Below, one piece after another: positions 17,432 through 28,110 of a DNA stretch of 40,376 nucleotides. The translations under genes and the position numbers were made by a program. The DNA comes from CAVVIO01 sp963748095. Lineage in GTDB: Bacteria > Bacteroidota > Bacteroidia > Bacteroidales > UBA10428. The notes beneath the pieces were generated by a model, which did not search any database, was not told the origin of the DNA, and saw nothing but the letters and a program-made list of their open reading frames with translations. Each line of letters opens with the position of its first letter. The first letter of the stretch is position 1. The DNA is taken from NCBI GenBank assembly GCA_963748095.1, contig CAVVIO010000062.1, positions 1 to 40,376 of the forward strand, given 5' to 3'.

Positions 17432-18850
17432 TTAAGGTGTTAAAGTATATGTAATTTTTAGTTGAATCGGTCGGGTGGGATTATTCCCGCTTGTTAAGAT
17501 TGTCCTTTTGGAAGTAACAGCATTATTTTGTACGTATGGGTACTTCAAAGAATTTATAAAAGTTGGGAACAGGGATAACCCGTAATTTTCCATTTTACCC
17601 TGCCAGTAATCCTGAATGTAATTGCCTATATTTAAACTGTACTGTTTCTTTTCACTATCCAGTATTCCTCCGAAATAACCGATTGCTTTCGATCCAAGGT
17701 ATATCGGATCACCCGGTAAATAAATCTCAGCACCGGTATTGTCATAGGCTTTTACAGAAACACTTTCTGCAAGCGGAAAGGTTGCAGAAGTATCGCCCGC
17801 AGCTATAGGTATAACTAATTCGGCTCTCATAATAGTTGCAGAACCCAGCTCCTCTTTCAGCTTTTGTAAATCAGGAAATTTTAACAACACAGCCGTACCC
17901 GAAAGAGACTGGATATAACTAATTGTATCCTGATGTATGGTATCATTAATAGCGCTTTCCACAGGATAGCCGGTGAAGTCGTGGGTAAGCAGGTTAATGC
18001 GTTTGTCAAAATTATTATATATTGAAAATTGATATTGCAGATTGGTGCCGGCATCTGTAGAATCATTATGATAAAAAAGTGTAATATGTGATAAAGGAGA
18101 TGTTGGGATGTTAGGATCTTGTGAATAAGGATCATATGCCAGGTTGAGACTGAATATAGCTCCTCCGGATGAGACCTGGGTAGTTTTTACATATAGTCCT
18201 TTGAAATAGTTTCTGAATAAATTACGGTTGGAATAAAGATCGGCCGTATCCCGGAAAACATGCAACAAACTGTCACCAAATAAGCTATCGAGGCGAAAGC
18301 GTATAATGGGGGTACTATCATTTATCTGATAAGCGCCGGAAATATTAATTTTGGTATTTCCGACAATTCCGGAAGGATCGAAATCGGAATAATAAACAAC
18401 AGAATCAGCCAGAGCTGATGTCAGCTCGTAAACAGATGCATCGGGCATTTCAGTAGAATCTCCCGTATGGTAAGAATAATGCAAATCAAGAAATATAGAA
18501 TCTATAACCGGATGTTTTTCGAGATCTATTCGATAATAATCGGGCCCGAATTCTGTTATAAAATCTGCCTTTGTTTTACCAAAAACAGGATCTACTAAGC
18601 TTCCAAACGGAGAATATGGCTGATCGCTCGAAATAATGTGCTTTTGGCTGACTGTATATGCTTCTACTGCTATAGTATCCGTATATCCTACACCTAAATA
18701 ATCGCTTTTCGGCAGAACATCCAAACCAAATTTTAACGGATCCTCCTTACAATTAGCCAATAACAGGATAATTACAAGTACGGAAAATAAAAGATGGAAA
18801 AATTTTTTCAGGTTGTTACCCGACAGGCAAGGGGGATTAATCTTTATCAT
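17432..18850 (-). CDS. DUF4270 family lipoprotein
   Basis: This protein of about 472 residues has a hydrophobic signal segment ending in the lipobox LLANC (cysteine near residue 34), followed by KEDPLKFGLDVLPKSDYLGVGYTDTIAVEAYTV, the conserved start of DUF4270. The remainder is beta-rich (SIFLDLHYSYHTGD, LSLFPTFINS near the end). It is expected on the outer membrane or exported surface. The ATG at 18850 overlaps the end of the preceding gene by 14 bases, suggesting translational coupling. DUF4270 genes commonly sit between glmS and glycogen-synthase-like genes in Bacteroidota, but their role is not established. Confidence 0.9.
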   Translation of the reverse strand: MIKINPPCLSGNNLKKFFHLLFSVLVIILLLANCKEDPLKFGLDVLPKSDYLGVGYTDTIAVEAYTVSQKHIISSDQPYSPFGSLVDPVFGKTKADFITEFGPDYYRIDLEKHPVIDSIFLDLHYSYHTGDSTEMPDASVYELTSALADSVVYYSDFDPSGIVGNTKINISGAYQINDSTPIIRFRLDSLFGDSLLHVFRDTADLYSNRNLFRNYFKGLYVKTTQVSSGGAIFSLNLAYDPYSQDPNIPTSPLSHITLFYHNDSTDAGTNLQYQFSIYNNFDKRINLLTHDFTGYPVESAINDTIHQDTISYIQSLSGTAVLLKFPDLQKLKEELGSATIMRAELVIPIAAGDTSATFPLAESVSVKAYDNTGAEIYLPGDPIYLGSKAIGYFGGILDSEKKQYSLNIGNYIQDYWQGKMENYGLSLFPTFINSLKYPYVQNNAVTSKRTILTSGNNPTRPIQLKITYTLTP

Positions 18851-19664
18851 CAACTACTTCGCTTAATATTGTATTATAAAAATCCGAATACGCATCGATA
18901 TAAGATGTTTCATCGTGATAGGATAAAACTTGTTTATCCAGTTTATTAATATAACTCACAAGTTCGGGATTTATTTTTTCACTTCCATAAATAACTCCAT
19001 CAGACATGTCAATTGCCAACTTGGATAAATTGATATAAGTAGGATCTTTCACGATCTTAATATCATCTTCACTGATACCGTTCCAATTTAATTTATCCTT
19101 AAACAATGGATTTAATGGTTTGTCGAATTCATTATCGTACAATGACATTATTACCCGGGTATCGAGAAACAAAGGATCGTCGTGGTAAGTGCGCTTAAGA
19201 TACAACGGAATAAGGCTGGTAAACCATCCGTGACAATGAACAATATCCGGCGCCCATTGCAGTTTTCTCACCGTTTCTATAACTCCGCGTGCATAAAATA
19301 TTGCCCGTTCATCGTTATCATCATAAAAATGCCCGTTGTCATCCTGCATCGTGTTTTTACGAGAAAAATAATCCTCGTTATCTATAAAATAGACCTGCAT
19401 CCTTGCAGACTGTATAGAGGCTACTTTAATGATCAAAGGATGATCGGTATCATTAATTATAAGGTTCATCCCCGAAAGCCGGATAACCTCGTGCAACTGA
19501 TTTCTTCTCTCATTCACACATCCATACTTTGGCATGAATGTTCTTATCTCTTTACCCTTCTCCTGAATTCCTTGTGGTAAATTCCTTCCGATTAGTGACA
19601 TTTCTGTCTCGGGAAGATAGGGGCTTATTTCTTGCGAAATAAACAATACTTTTATTTCTTCCAT
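18837..19664 (-). CDS. Glycogen/starch synthase-like protein, N-terminal GT5 domain only
   Basis: The 275 residues match only the N-terminal acceptor-binding half of GT5 glycogen synthases: VLFISQEISPYLPETEMS at the start, then FMPKYGCVNERR, VYFIDNEDYF, DIVHCHGWFTSLIPLYLK and a YGSEKI-like end. The C-terminal nucleotide-sugar domain is missing (full GlgA is about 480 residues), and the usual KxGGL loop is degenerate here. It is therefore unlikely to make glycogen by itself. Such half-length proteins recur beside panC in Bacteroidota, so this is probably a conserved family rather than a fresh truncation. It starts the operon with DUF4270 and glmS. Confidence 0.85.
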   Translation of the reverse strand: MEEIKVLFISQEISPYLPETEMSLIGRNLPQGIQEKGKEIRTFMPKYGCVNERRNQLHEVIRLSGMNLIINDTDHPLIIKVASIQSARMQVYFIDNEDYFSRKNTMQDDNGHFYDDNDERAIFYARGVIETVRKLQWAPDIVHCHGWFTSLIPLYLKRTYHDDPLFLDTRVIMSLYDNEFDKPLNPLFKDKLNWNGISEDDIKIVKDPTYINLSKLAIDMSDGVIYGSEKINPELVSYINKLDKQVLSYHDETSYIDAYSDFYNTILSEVVDDKD

Positions 19665-19697
19665 TTAAGAAAAGTTATTATTGCTCAAAATATCATG

Positions 19698-19705
19698 CAA
19701 AATTA
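19698..19705 (-). promoter_or_regulatory. Bacteroidota -7 promoter element for the glycogen-synthase-like/DUF4270/glmS operon
   Basis: Plus-strand CAAAATTA, preceded by G, reads TAATTTTGC on the minus strand, a match to TAnnTTTGC 34 bases upstream of the start at 19664. The 238-base gap up to panC otherwise shows only A/T-rich sequence and the panC promoter. Confidence 0.6.
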
Positions 19706-19878
19706 CGAAAAATTATTGAGATATTTAATTTACGGGCACTTTGAATGATCCATACCATGTTTATCTTGTTATAACAATCTGGAACCTAAGTTTTAATTTA
19801 GGTACATGAATCGGAGAAAGAAATCAAAAATACTGTAATACAAAATCTTTGTGAAGGATGAATAATTTTGAATTTATT

Positions 19879-19886
19879 TATATTTG
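19879..19886 (+). promoter_or_regulatory. Bacteroidota -7 promoter element for panC-panD
   Basis: TATATTTG followed by C matches TAnnTTTGC, 17 bases upstream of the panC ATG, giving a very short leader. TTTG at 19848-19851 could serve as the -33 element, though the spacing is a little long. Confidence 0.6.
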
Positions 19887-19902
19887 CATCTCAAAAAAAT
19901 AA

Positions 19903-20748
19903 ATGAAAGTCTTCGAATATAAAACAGCTCTTGTAAAAAAATTAACAGAACTGAAAAAGCTGGGGAAGTCTGTTGGTTTTGTACCAACTATGGGCGCCAT
20001 CCATCAGGGACATGTATTACTGATCAGTAACTCGGTAAAAGACAATGATATTACCGTGGTAAGCATTTTTGTAAATCCCACGCAGTTTAATGATAGTAAC
20101 GACCTTAAAAATTATCCGCGAACACTTGAAAACGACCTGAAATTACTTCAGTCTGCCGGATGCGATATAGTTTTTACACCAACTGAAAAAGAAATGTATC
20201 CGGAGACAGACACCCGTCAATTTGATTTTGGAGGTCTGGATAGAACCATGGAAGGAGCACACCGGCCGGGGCATTTTAACGGAGTGGCCCAGATTGTAAC
20301 CCGGCTCTTCGATGTTGTGATGCCCCAACGCGCTTATTTTGGAGAAAAGGATTTTCAACAGCTGGCGATCATAAAAAAAATTACCAGTGACTTCAATTAC
20401 CCGATTGAAATTGTTCCCTGCCCTATAGTGAGAGAAAAGGATGGGCTGGCAATGAGTTCCCGTAACAAATTATTAAATAATGAACAGCGGAAACATGCCG
20501 TACTTATTTCAAAAATTCTTTTCCAGGCGCAAAACCTTTCCGGTAAATTATCTGTTAAAGAAGTGAAAGATTGGGTAACTGAAAACATTAAAAAGGATCC
20601 GTTTCTAAAGATTGAATATTTTGAAATTGTAGATGCCGAGAAGCTGAGGTTTGTAAATAGCTGGGAGGAACCGGGCATTAAAATGGGTTGTATTGCCACA
20701 AAGATTGGTAATATCAGGCTGATAGACAATGTCAAATTTATTTCGTAA
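19903..20748 (+). CDS. panC: Pantoate--beta-alanine ligase
   Basis: PanC condenses pantoate with beta-alanine using ATP to give pantothenate (vitamin B5), the coenzyme A precursor. The 281-residue length is normal. It has the HIGH-like motif in VPTMGAIHQGH (H34, H37), FVNPTQFN, GAHRPGHFNGVAQIV, YFGEKDFQQL and the KMSKS-like MSSRN loop. panD, which makes the beta-alanine substrate, follows 11 bases downstream, so the two form a short biosynthetic operon. The ketopantoate steps (panB, panE) are not in the window. Confidence 0.98.
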   Translation: MKVFEYKTALVKKLTELKKLGKSVGFVPTMGAIHQGHVLLISNSVKDNDITVVSIFVNPTQFNDSNDLKNYPRTLENDLKLLQSAGCDIVFTPTEKEMYPETDTRQFDFGGLDRTMEGAHRPGHFNGVAQIVTRLFDVVMPQRAYFGEKDFQQLAIIKKITSDFNYPIEIVPCPIVREKDGLAMSSRNKLLNNEQRKHAVLISKILFQAQNLSGKLSVKEVKDWVTENIKKDPFLKIEYFEIVDAEKLRFVNSWEEPGIKMGCIATKIGNIRLIDNVKFIS

Positions 20749-20759
20749 TTTTATAAATT

Positions 20760-21110
20760 ATGTTTATCGAAGTAGTAAAATCAAAAATTCATAAAGTAAC
20801 AATTACTGATGCGAACCTTCAGTATGTAGGTAGTATCACTATTGATGAGGATCTCATGGATGCTGCCAACATCATTGAAAATGAAAAGGTGCAGGTTGTA
20901 AACATTAACAACGGTGAACGACTGGATACCTACGTGATAAAAGGGAAACGCGGTTCCAGGGAAATTTGCCTGAACGGCCCGGCGGCACGCAAAGGAGCGG
21001 TTGGCGATATCATCATCATTATTTCCTATGCTTCCATCGATTTTGAAGAAGCAAAATCCTTCAAACCAACACTGGTCTTTCCCGATACATCAACAAATAA
21101 AATAGTTTAA
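20760..21110 (+). CDS. panD: Aspartate 1-decarboxylase
   Basis: PanD decarboxylates aspartate to beta-alanine for PanC. The 116-residue proenzyme has the self-cleavage site G24-S25 in YVGSITID, where the serine becomes the pyruvoyl cofactor of the alpha chain. Downstream motifs ENEKVQVVNINNGERLDTY and NGPAARKGAVGDIIIIISYA are standard. Length and order match the bacterial family. It is co-transcribed with panC. Confidence 0.98.
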   Translation: MFIEVVKSKIHKVTITDANLQYVGSITIDEDLMDAANIIENEKVQVVNINNGERLDTYVIKGKRGSREICLNGPAARKGAVGDIIIIISYASIDFEEAKSFKPTLVFPDTSTNKIV

Positions 21111-21148
21111 ATCCACGATCTGTTTTTAGAGCAATTAATTAAACAGTG

Positions 21149-21168
21149 AAACTTTTAGCGAAAAGTTT
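21149..21168 (+). terminator. Possible weak terminator hairpin after panD
   Basis: AAACTTTT and AAAAGTTT form an 8-bp perfect stem around a four-base loop (AGCG), 38 bases after the panD stop. The stem is A/T-rich and the T-run short, so terminator activity is uncertain. A further 12-bp perfect palindrome, TGGTTTAAACCA, lies at 21206-21217 in the same 168-base convergent gap. Confidence 0.4.
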
Positions 21169-21278
21169 TACGGCGTGTATTTTCGGACGGTCAGTTTACA
21201 GTATCTGGTTTAAACCATCTAAATAAACAGAATGGTTTGCATGGAGAGTTTTAGTGGAACAGACGATAAAATAATCCG

Positions 21279-21638
21279 TTATTTTTTTTGTTCTTCTTTG
21301 GGTGGCTTTTTGCTAAGCTTATCATCCATTTTAACAAGATTGGCAATTACCCGGTCGTATATTTTATCAAAGTCCTCAGGATGTCTTGTATAATAAGCAA
21401 TTGTTGTATCAAACCGGGCTTTTGAATAGCCATATTTATCAAACACAGATTTGTAAAGAACGGCAGAATCAAGATCGGGAAATTTACCTTTAACGAAATA
21501 ATCGTTCCCAATACTGTTTGCCAGGTTTAATTCGACCAATATATTTACAAGATCATTTTTAGGGATCAGGACTTTCTTTTGATTGTTGCAGGCCAACAGC
21601 AAGCATATTCCCAACAGTACAACAATGTATTTCTTCAT
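21279..21638 (-). CDS. DUF4296 family lipoprotein
   Basis: This 119-residue protein starts MKKYIVVLLGICLLLACNNQ, a lipoprotein signal with lipobox LLAC (cysteine at about 17). The rest is short and helical, ending in a lysine-rich tail. ILVELNLANSIGND and YYTRHPEDFDKIYDRVI match the DUF4296 family of Bacteroidota. Function unknown. It is the last gene of the T9SS adhesin operon, 14 bases after the PorP/SprF gene. This neighbourhood suggests, but does not prove, a supporting role at the outer membrane. Confidence 0.85.
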   Translation of the reverse strand: MKKYIVVLLGICLLLACNNQKKVLIPKNDLVNILVELNLANSIGNDYFVKGKFPDLDSAVLYKSVFDKYGYSKARFDTTIAYYTRHPEDFDKIYDRVIANLVKMDDKLSKKPPKEEQKK

Positions 21639-21652
21639 TAACAGAATTCCGT

Positions 21653-22555
21653 TTAATAATCTTTAATCGGGCTGAATTTATAACCGATTGTCAGCTCATG
21701 CGATCCGGAACTGAAATTTCTGAGGGCAGTTAATCCGATATCGTATGAATAACCGATAAATATTTTTTTCTGGTAAATATAACCAACTAAAACGGAAACG
21801 GCATCTTTTGTACGATAAGAAATACCTCCCCAGACCATATTCTTGTAAAAGACACGGGTATTAAAGTCGAGCTGCAACGGGGCGGGAGCAACCTTTTTGA
21901 GAATTAAAGTAGGTTCCACGGCAAATTCCCGGTTAATGTAATATTTATATCCTGCTGTAAGATAAAAATGGCTTTTGAGCTTGTTTATTCCCGTAGAATT
22001 CACATTATCACCGAGCTTAAATTTATTGTTAATAAGCTGGGTGGCGGCAAAACCTATCTGGTAATTGGAGGAATACAAAAATACACCGACAGTAGCATCC
22101 GGTACTATTTCACTGTAAACTTTTTTCTCAAGTGTCTGGTCAGGAAACTGGGTTGTTATCTTGGTGCCGTCGATTTTGTACTGCATCATACCCAGACTAA
22201 CTCCCATTGAAACTTTCAATTCTTCGTTAATGGTATAGTAATAAGCGTAGGATCCGTTAACACTGGCCCTGCTGGTAGGTCCGGTAACATCATACATGAC
22301 ATAACCACCCAGTCCCATAGGCTGATTAACCATTGGTCCGAAAATACTCATTACATTTGTTACGGGTGAATCGGTTAGCCCGACCCACTGGAACCTGTTA
22401 TTTGTAATAATCTGGTAATAGTTGAATGTACCTGCTATTGCCGGATTAATTAAAAACGGGTTCGTCATAAACTGCGTATACTGTGGTGTTTGCTGTGCAT
22501 TTAAATGCATGCATAAAAACAGGGTCAGTATACTTAATAAGCTAAGTTTTTTCAT
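21653..22555 (-). CDS. Type IX secretion system PorP/SprF family membrane protein
   Basis: The ATG at 22555 lies one base after the adhesin stop and gives 300 residues with signal peptide MKKLSLLSILTLFLCMHLNAQ. The mature start, QTPQYTQFMTNPFLINPAIAGT, is the classic PorP/SprF opening, followed by a beta-barrel with repeated amphipathic strands and a terminal HELTIGYKFSP. SprF-type proteins are needed for secretion or surface retention of substrates with a type B (CHU_C) C-terminal domain. They are usually encoded just after their substrate, exactly as here, so its partner is very probably the giant protein upstream. Confidence 0.93.
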   Translation of the reverse strand: MKKLSLLSILTLFLCMHLNAQQTPQYTQFMTNPFLINPAIAGTFNYYQIITNNRFQWVGLTDSPVTNVMSIFGPMVNQPMGLGGYVMYDVTGPTSRASVNGSYAYYYTINEELKVSMGVSLGMMQYKIDGTKITTQFPDQTLEKKVYSEIVPDATVGVFLYSSNYQIGFAATQLINNKFKLGDNVNSTGINKLKSHFYLTAGYKYYINREFAVEPTLILKKVAPAPLQLDFNTRVFYKNMVWGGISYRTKDAVSVLVGYIYQKKIFIGYSYDIGLTALRNFSSGSHELTIGYKFSPIKDY

Positions 22556-22556
22556 T

Positions 22557-25500
22557 TTATCGTACAATTGTTACAGTACCTGATAGGGGTTTGCTAAATC
22601 CATCATTTATTTTAATGACATAATAATACGTACCAATAGGTAATTTTTTCCCTTTATAAGTTCCGTCCCAGGCTTTGGCATCGTCATCATATCCCTTTGA
22701 ATAGAAAATACGTTCGCCCCAGCGATTGAATACCTGTACTTCAATATTCGGATATTGGTAAGCATATGGTATAATCCACTTATCATTTGTTCCATCATTA
22801 TTGGGTGTAAATCCCGAGAATATCTCCTGTATCTTATTCCTGATAAATACGCCGACCGTATCGGCTTCCAAACAACCATAAGATGTTGTACCTATGACCA
22901 CATACAGCTGGTCACCCGGGGGTGTGGCTTCTGTTACCCGTGCAATGGAATCACTCAGATAGTCGGAAGGCCTCCATCTGTAGGAAGCATAACCTTCATT
23001 GGCCGATAATTCCACACTTTCACCCTGGGTAATGAACCGGTCGGGACCGGCATTCATTCCAATGGTATCATAAACACTTATGGTTACCGTGTCGTAATCA
23101 ATACATACACCCTTTTTAACCATCAGATAATAGGTGATACTATTTTGATAATCGGCAGTAAGGACTGGATTTGCTTCGGCAGCATTACTTAACATCGTAT
23201 CGGGAGACCATTGATAAAGATCCCCTCCGGATGCATTTAACAGGTAATTGTTACCGTAACACAACGTTGTATCAGGTCCGGCGTATGCATTCACCGAGTC
23301 AAGTGCGGCAAGTTTGTAACTCTTCACAATACTGCAATTATTATCATCCGTCACGGTCACATTATAATCTCCCTGGTATACATCCGCGATTATTTCGGAA
23401 GTGGAAAGGTTCGACCATTCATAGGTATACGGACCGGTTCCTCCGGAAACAATTAATTTGATAGATCCATTGTCAACATTGTTACAGGATGGACTTGTTA
23501 AAACGGAATCGACAACTATTTCACTGGGTTCCGTAATTGTAATTGTATCCCTGTAAGTTTTTCCGTTGGCATCTTTCACCAGGATATTGTAAAAGCCGGC
23601 TTCCAGGAACTGGAAGATCCCTTCCGACTGGGGAGCCGAACCATTATAAGAATATTCGTAAGGAGGAACTCCGTCGGTGGCCAGTAATATAATCTCGCCA
23701 TCAGCTATTCCGTAACAGGATGCATTTTGTACACTGATCACATTTACCGACAATTGATTTTCAGTAACAGTTACCTGTTTAGTGAACACGCATCCCATCG
23801 AATCCTCGAAGTAAACATCGTAATCACCCGGATCAAGATCTCCGAAATAGTTGGTATCCTGTTTGGTGGTACCATTATCGATTGAATAATTACCGTAAGG
23901 CGGCGTACCACCGAATGGATTGATCGTGATGGAACCTTTTGTTAATCCGACTGCCGGAGTGATAATAATTGTTGCGTTCAGTTCATCCGGCTGACTAATA
24001 GTCCTTGATACCGGGGCAACACAACCGATAGAGTCTTTCATATAAATGGTATAATCTCCGGCAGGTAAACCCGCGAATAAATTACCGGGCTGATAAGTTA
24101 CATCATCCAGTGAATAGGTGAACGGGCCAAGTCCTCCGGTTGCCCTGATAAAGATGGAACCATTACTGTCCCCATGACATCCGGTAACATCCTCTACAGA
24201 AATGCTGTCGACTGCTATCGCTGCTTTATCGGTGAAAATAACCGGTGTGGTATAGAAAACTTCACAACCATGGCTATCCCTCACGGCAATATGGAAAGTA
24301 TCGGCGGATAAACCTGTAAAGTCAGTATATGCAAAATAAGTTGCCCCGCTGTCGATCGATGCTTCATACGGGGGAACGCCACCGGATATCTGTATGTTGA
24401 TCTCACCGGTACCTCCGTGGCAAATTATATCGCTGGTAATTACCGTATCGATGGTCAATAACAGCGGTTCATTTACCATAATTGTGTCGGTAGTAACCGT
24501 ATCGCAGGGATGAGTACCGGTAAACCGGACCACATATTTTCCAGCCGGCAGATTTTCGAACAGTCCGTCGGTATTTATTTCAGTACCCGGTTGTATCCAG
24601 TACGTGTATGGTGCTGTACCGCCTTTGGCCGTAACAGCTATTGAACCGTCTGCTCCACCGTTACAGGAGACACTGTCGGTAATGATTGTGTCTACCCCCA
24701 GTGGTTTTGGTTCATATATAAATATACCTGCACTGTCTATGGTACATCCGTTAATATCTTTTATCTCCAGGGTGTAATTTCCACCCGGCAGATTTTCGAA
24801 TAAAGCAGAGTCAGCAGCAGCCGAGTTAATACCTCCCGGGAACAGGCGGTAATGTAACTGGCCTGTCCCGCCAACAGCTTTAGCAGTGATTATTCCGCTG
24901 TTGTCTCCCGGGCAAACAATAGAATCAGTAGCAAAGAACGAAACTATTTTAATTTCAGGCGGGGAAAGCACATTTACATTGGCTGTAGCGGTACATCCCA
25001 GGGCATCGGTTACCGTAACCGTATAGGATCCTTCACAAAGGCCTACCGAATCTGATTTTGGCAGTCCGGGATCGCTCCAGTCGTAGGATGCATAAGGTTG
25101 TGTTCCTCCAATTACATTTACCAGGGCCACTGCATCACAGGAGTTGTGACATTTGGTCCGTAATCCAAGCGGTACCTGGTAGAAAGTTGATCCGTAATCC
25201 GTAGAAACAGGCTCGATTATCGGAATGCTGGTCGGGCCGCTTTCATAGCGTAACTGAACAGTATCTCCCAGTACTGTGGTATCGGTAAAGGTAATGCTTG
25301 CAGAAGTTATTTCTCCGTCGATACCTCCCCTGTTATTGGCAAAATCCCTGAGTTCTATTGACCAGCCGCCTTCGGCAGGGTTCATCCCGTAAAGGATATT
25401 CCAGGAGCCGGTAGCTGCAAAAGTGCCGGATATCGGAGTTGGTTCGCTGCATACATCGAGTGTGTCGGTTATGGGAAGTTCCGTGGTAAAACATAAACTG

Positions 25501-28110
25501 TCCACATCCGGACCGAAGTTACAGCTTGCTCCCAGGTCGTTTTCCATGGGAGATCTCTTCAATTCCAGTGTTGTCAATCCATCAGGAGCAACCAGGTAAT
25601 AACCCATATCCTGAATGACCTGGTGATCATTCGTTGACAGGCATACATTGATCTGTGTATTTACACCTACCAGGAACGGACTGGGAGTTCCTATCGATGC
25701 AACAAGCTGCGGAGGAATTGTCAGTTTCAGTGAATCTTCTGCTGCAGCACATGAACCGCTGCCCGGGGCGCTTATGTATAAAGTTACCAGACCGCTGTCA
25801 AGATCGGCAGTACCCGGTGTATAAACAGGATTGATTATTGAATTGTCATCAAAGGTTCCGTCACCGGAGGTGGTCCAGTGAATGGAAGTATTATTATTTA
25901 CAACGGCATCCGTAACCTGATAGTCTGATCCGTAGCAAATGGTTGCATCAGCACCGGCAAAGGCCGAGGGAGCCTTGGTGATAGTAAGTATCATATCATC
26001 GGTAACGTCTGAGCAGGAACCGTTCCCGATAACATGTAATGTTAATGTTACCGAACCTGCAGTAATATCAGCAGGTGAAGGAACATAATCCGGAGTGAGT
26101 GTACTTCCGTTGGTAAACGTACCAGTACCGGAAGATGTCCAGTTTACGGATGCATAATTGGTTGCTGTGGCATCCCCCGGGGCAAATGTATAAGAAGATG
26201 TTTCACATGTTTCTCCGTCCGGGCCCGCGTTGGCTGTCGGCGCCGGAGTGATGGTCAGAATCATATCGTCGGTGGCTTCGGCGCAGGAGCCGTTCCCGAT
26301 TGCATGCAGGGTAAGTGTTACCGTACCAGCTGAAATATCTGCAGCCGACGGAGTATATGTCGGATTGAGTGTAGTTCCGTTGGTGAACGAACCGGTACCT
26401 GAAGTAGTCCAGTTTACCGATGCATTATTGGTTGCCGAAGCATCCCCCGGAGCAAATGTATAAGAAGATGTTTCACAGGTTTCCCCGTCGGCACCGGCAT
26501 TAGCCGTAGGAGCCGGAGTGATGGTCAGGATCATATTGTCGGTGGCTTCGGCACAGGAACCGTTTCCGATAGCATGTAATGTTAATGTCACCGTACCTGC
26601 TGAAATATCGGCAATCGAAGGATTATAAGTTGGTGTCAGTGTATTGCCATTGGTAAACGTTCCGGCACCTGAAGAAGTCCAGTATACGGAAGCATAATTA
26701 AATGCTGTTGCATGACCCGGAGCAAATGTATAGGAGGATGTTTCACAGGTTTCCCCGTTAGCGCCGGCATTAGCTGTAGGTGCTGCTGTTATGGTCAAAA
26801 TCATATCGTCGGTAGCATCCGCGCAGGAACCGGTACTGACAGCATGCAGGGTAAGTGTAACCGTGCCGGCCGAAATATCAGCAGCCGAAGGATTATAGGT
26901 CGGAGTTAATGTGCTTCCGTTGGTAAACGAACCTGTACCGGAAGTAGTCCAGTTTACAGAAACATTATTGGTAGCCGAAGCATCGCCCGGGGCAAAGGTA
27001 TAAGAGGATGTTTCACAGGTCTCGCCGTCGGCACCTGCGTTGGCTGTCGGGACCTTTGTAACGGTCAGAATCATGGCGTCGGTAACTTCTGCACAGGAAC
27101 CGTTACCGGTAGCATGCAGTGTAAGTGTTACAGTGCCGTTAGTAACATCGGTAACTGTCGGATTATAAGTTGGTGTCAGCGTATTGCCATTTATGAAGGA
27201 ACCACCACTTGAAGAAGTCCAGTAGACGCCGGTATAATTCGAAGCGGTTGCGGCACCCGGCGCAAAGGTGTAAGGAGACGTTTCACAGGTTTCCCCGTTA
27301 ACACCGGCATTAGCTTTAGGCGCTGCCGTGATGGTCAGTATCATAGCGTCGGTAGCTTCGGCACACGAACCGTTACCAATTGCGTGCAGGGTAAGTGTAA
27401 CCGTACCGGCCGAAATATCAGCAGCCGAAGGATTATAAGTCGGATTAAGTGTATTGCCATTGGTAAATGAACCGGTACCGGAAGTAGTCCAGTTTACGGA
27501 AGCATTATTGGTTGCCGAAGCATCACCCGGAGCAAATGTATAGGAAGATGTTTCACAAGTCTCGCCGTTGGCACCTGCATTGGCTGTCGGCGCCGGTGTA
27601 ATGGTCAGTATCATAGCGTCGGTAGCTTCGGCACAGGAACCATTACCAATTGCATGCAGGGTAAGCGTTACAGAGCCGGAAGAAATATCAGCAGCCGAAG
27701 GATTATAAGTCGGATTAAGTGTATTGCCATTGGTAAATGTACCGGAACCAGAAGTAGTCCAGTTTACAGAAGCATAATTGGTAGCCGAGGCATGACCAGG
27801 AGCAAAAGTATAGGAAGTTGTCTCGCAGGTTTCGCCGTCTGCACCTGCGTTAGCCGTAGGAGCCGGTGTAATCGTCAATATCATATTATCGGTAGCCTCG
27901 GCACAGGAACCGTTACCAATTGCGTGCAGGGTAAGGGTCACAGAACCGGAAGATATATCAGCAGCCGAAGGATTATAGGTCGGTGTTAATGTGCTTCCGT
28001 TGGTAAACGAACCCGTACCTGAAGAAGTCCAGTTTACGGAAGTATTATTGGTGGCCGATGCATCGCCCGGAGCAAAAGAATAAGAGGTCGCCGCGCAGGT
28101 TTCGCCATCA
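22557..28110 (-). CDS. Giant T9SS adhesin, C-terminal part (after frame break): Ig-like repeats, P-like domain, SprB repeats, CHU_C domain
   Basis: This frame is open from the break at 28111-28116 to 22557; the first standard start inside it is a GTG at 27941, within a repeat, so it is not an independent gene. It encodes Ig-like repeats 4 (most) to 12. Next comes a proprotein-convertase P-like domain (VNTQINVCLSTNDHQVIQDM to GGIDGEITSASITF), then about eight SprB-type repeats with GGTxPY...DxxGC motifs, then two AGPDxxL Ig-like modules. It ends in the CHU_C/gliding-motility C-terminal domain (FTPNNDGTNDKW to the end), the type B T9SS sorting signal. The product is expected on the cell surface. 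Joined to the N-terminal part it would be about 2,412 residues. Confidence 0.93.

Noticed and set aside
26230..27989. Plus-strand open frames opposite the adhesin repeats
   Set aside because: They repeat with the same 270-bp period as the adhesin coding strand and are antisense shadows of it.
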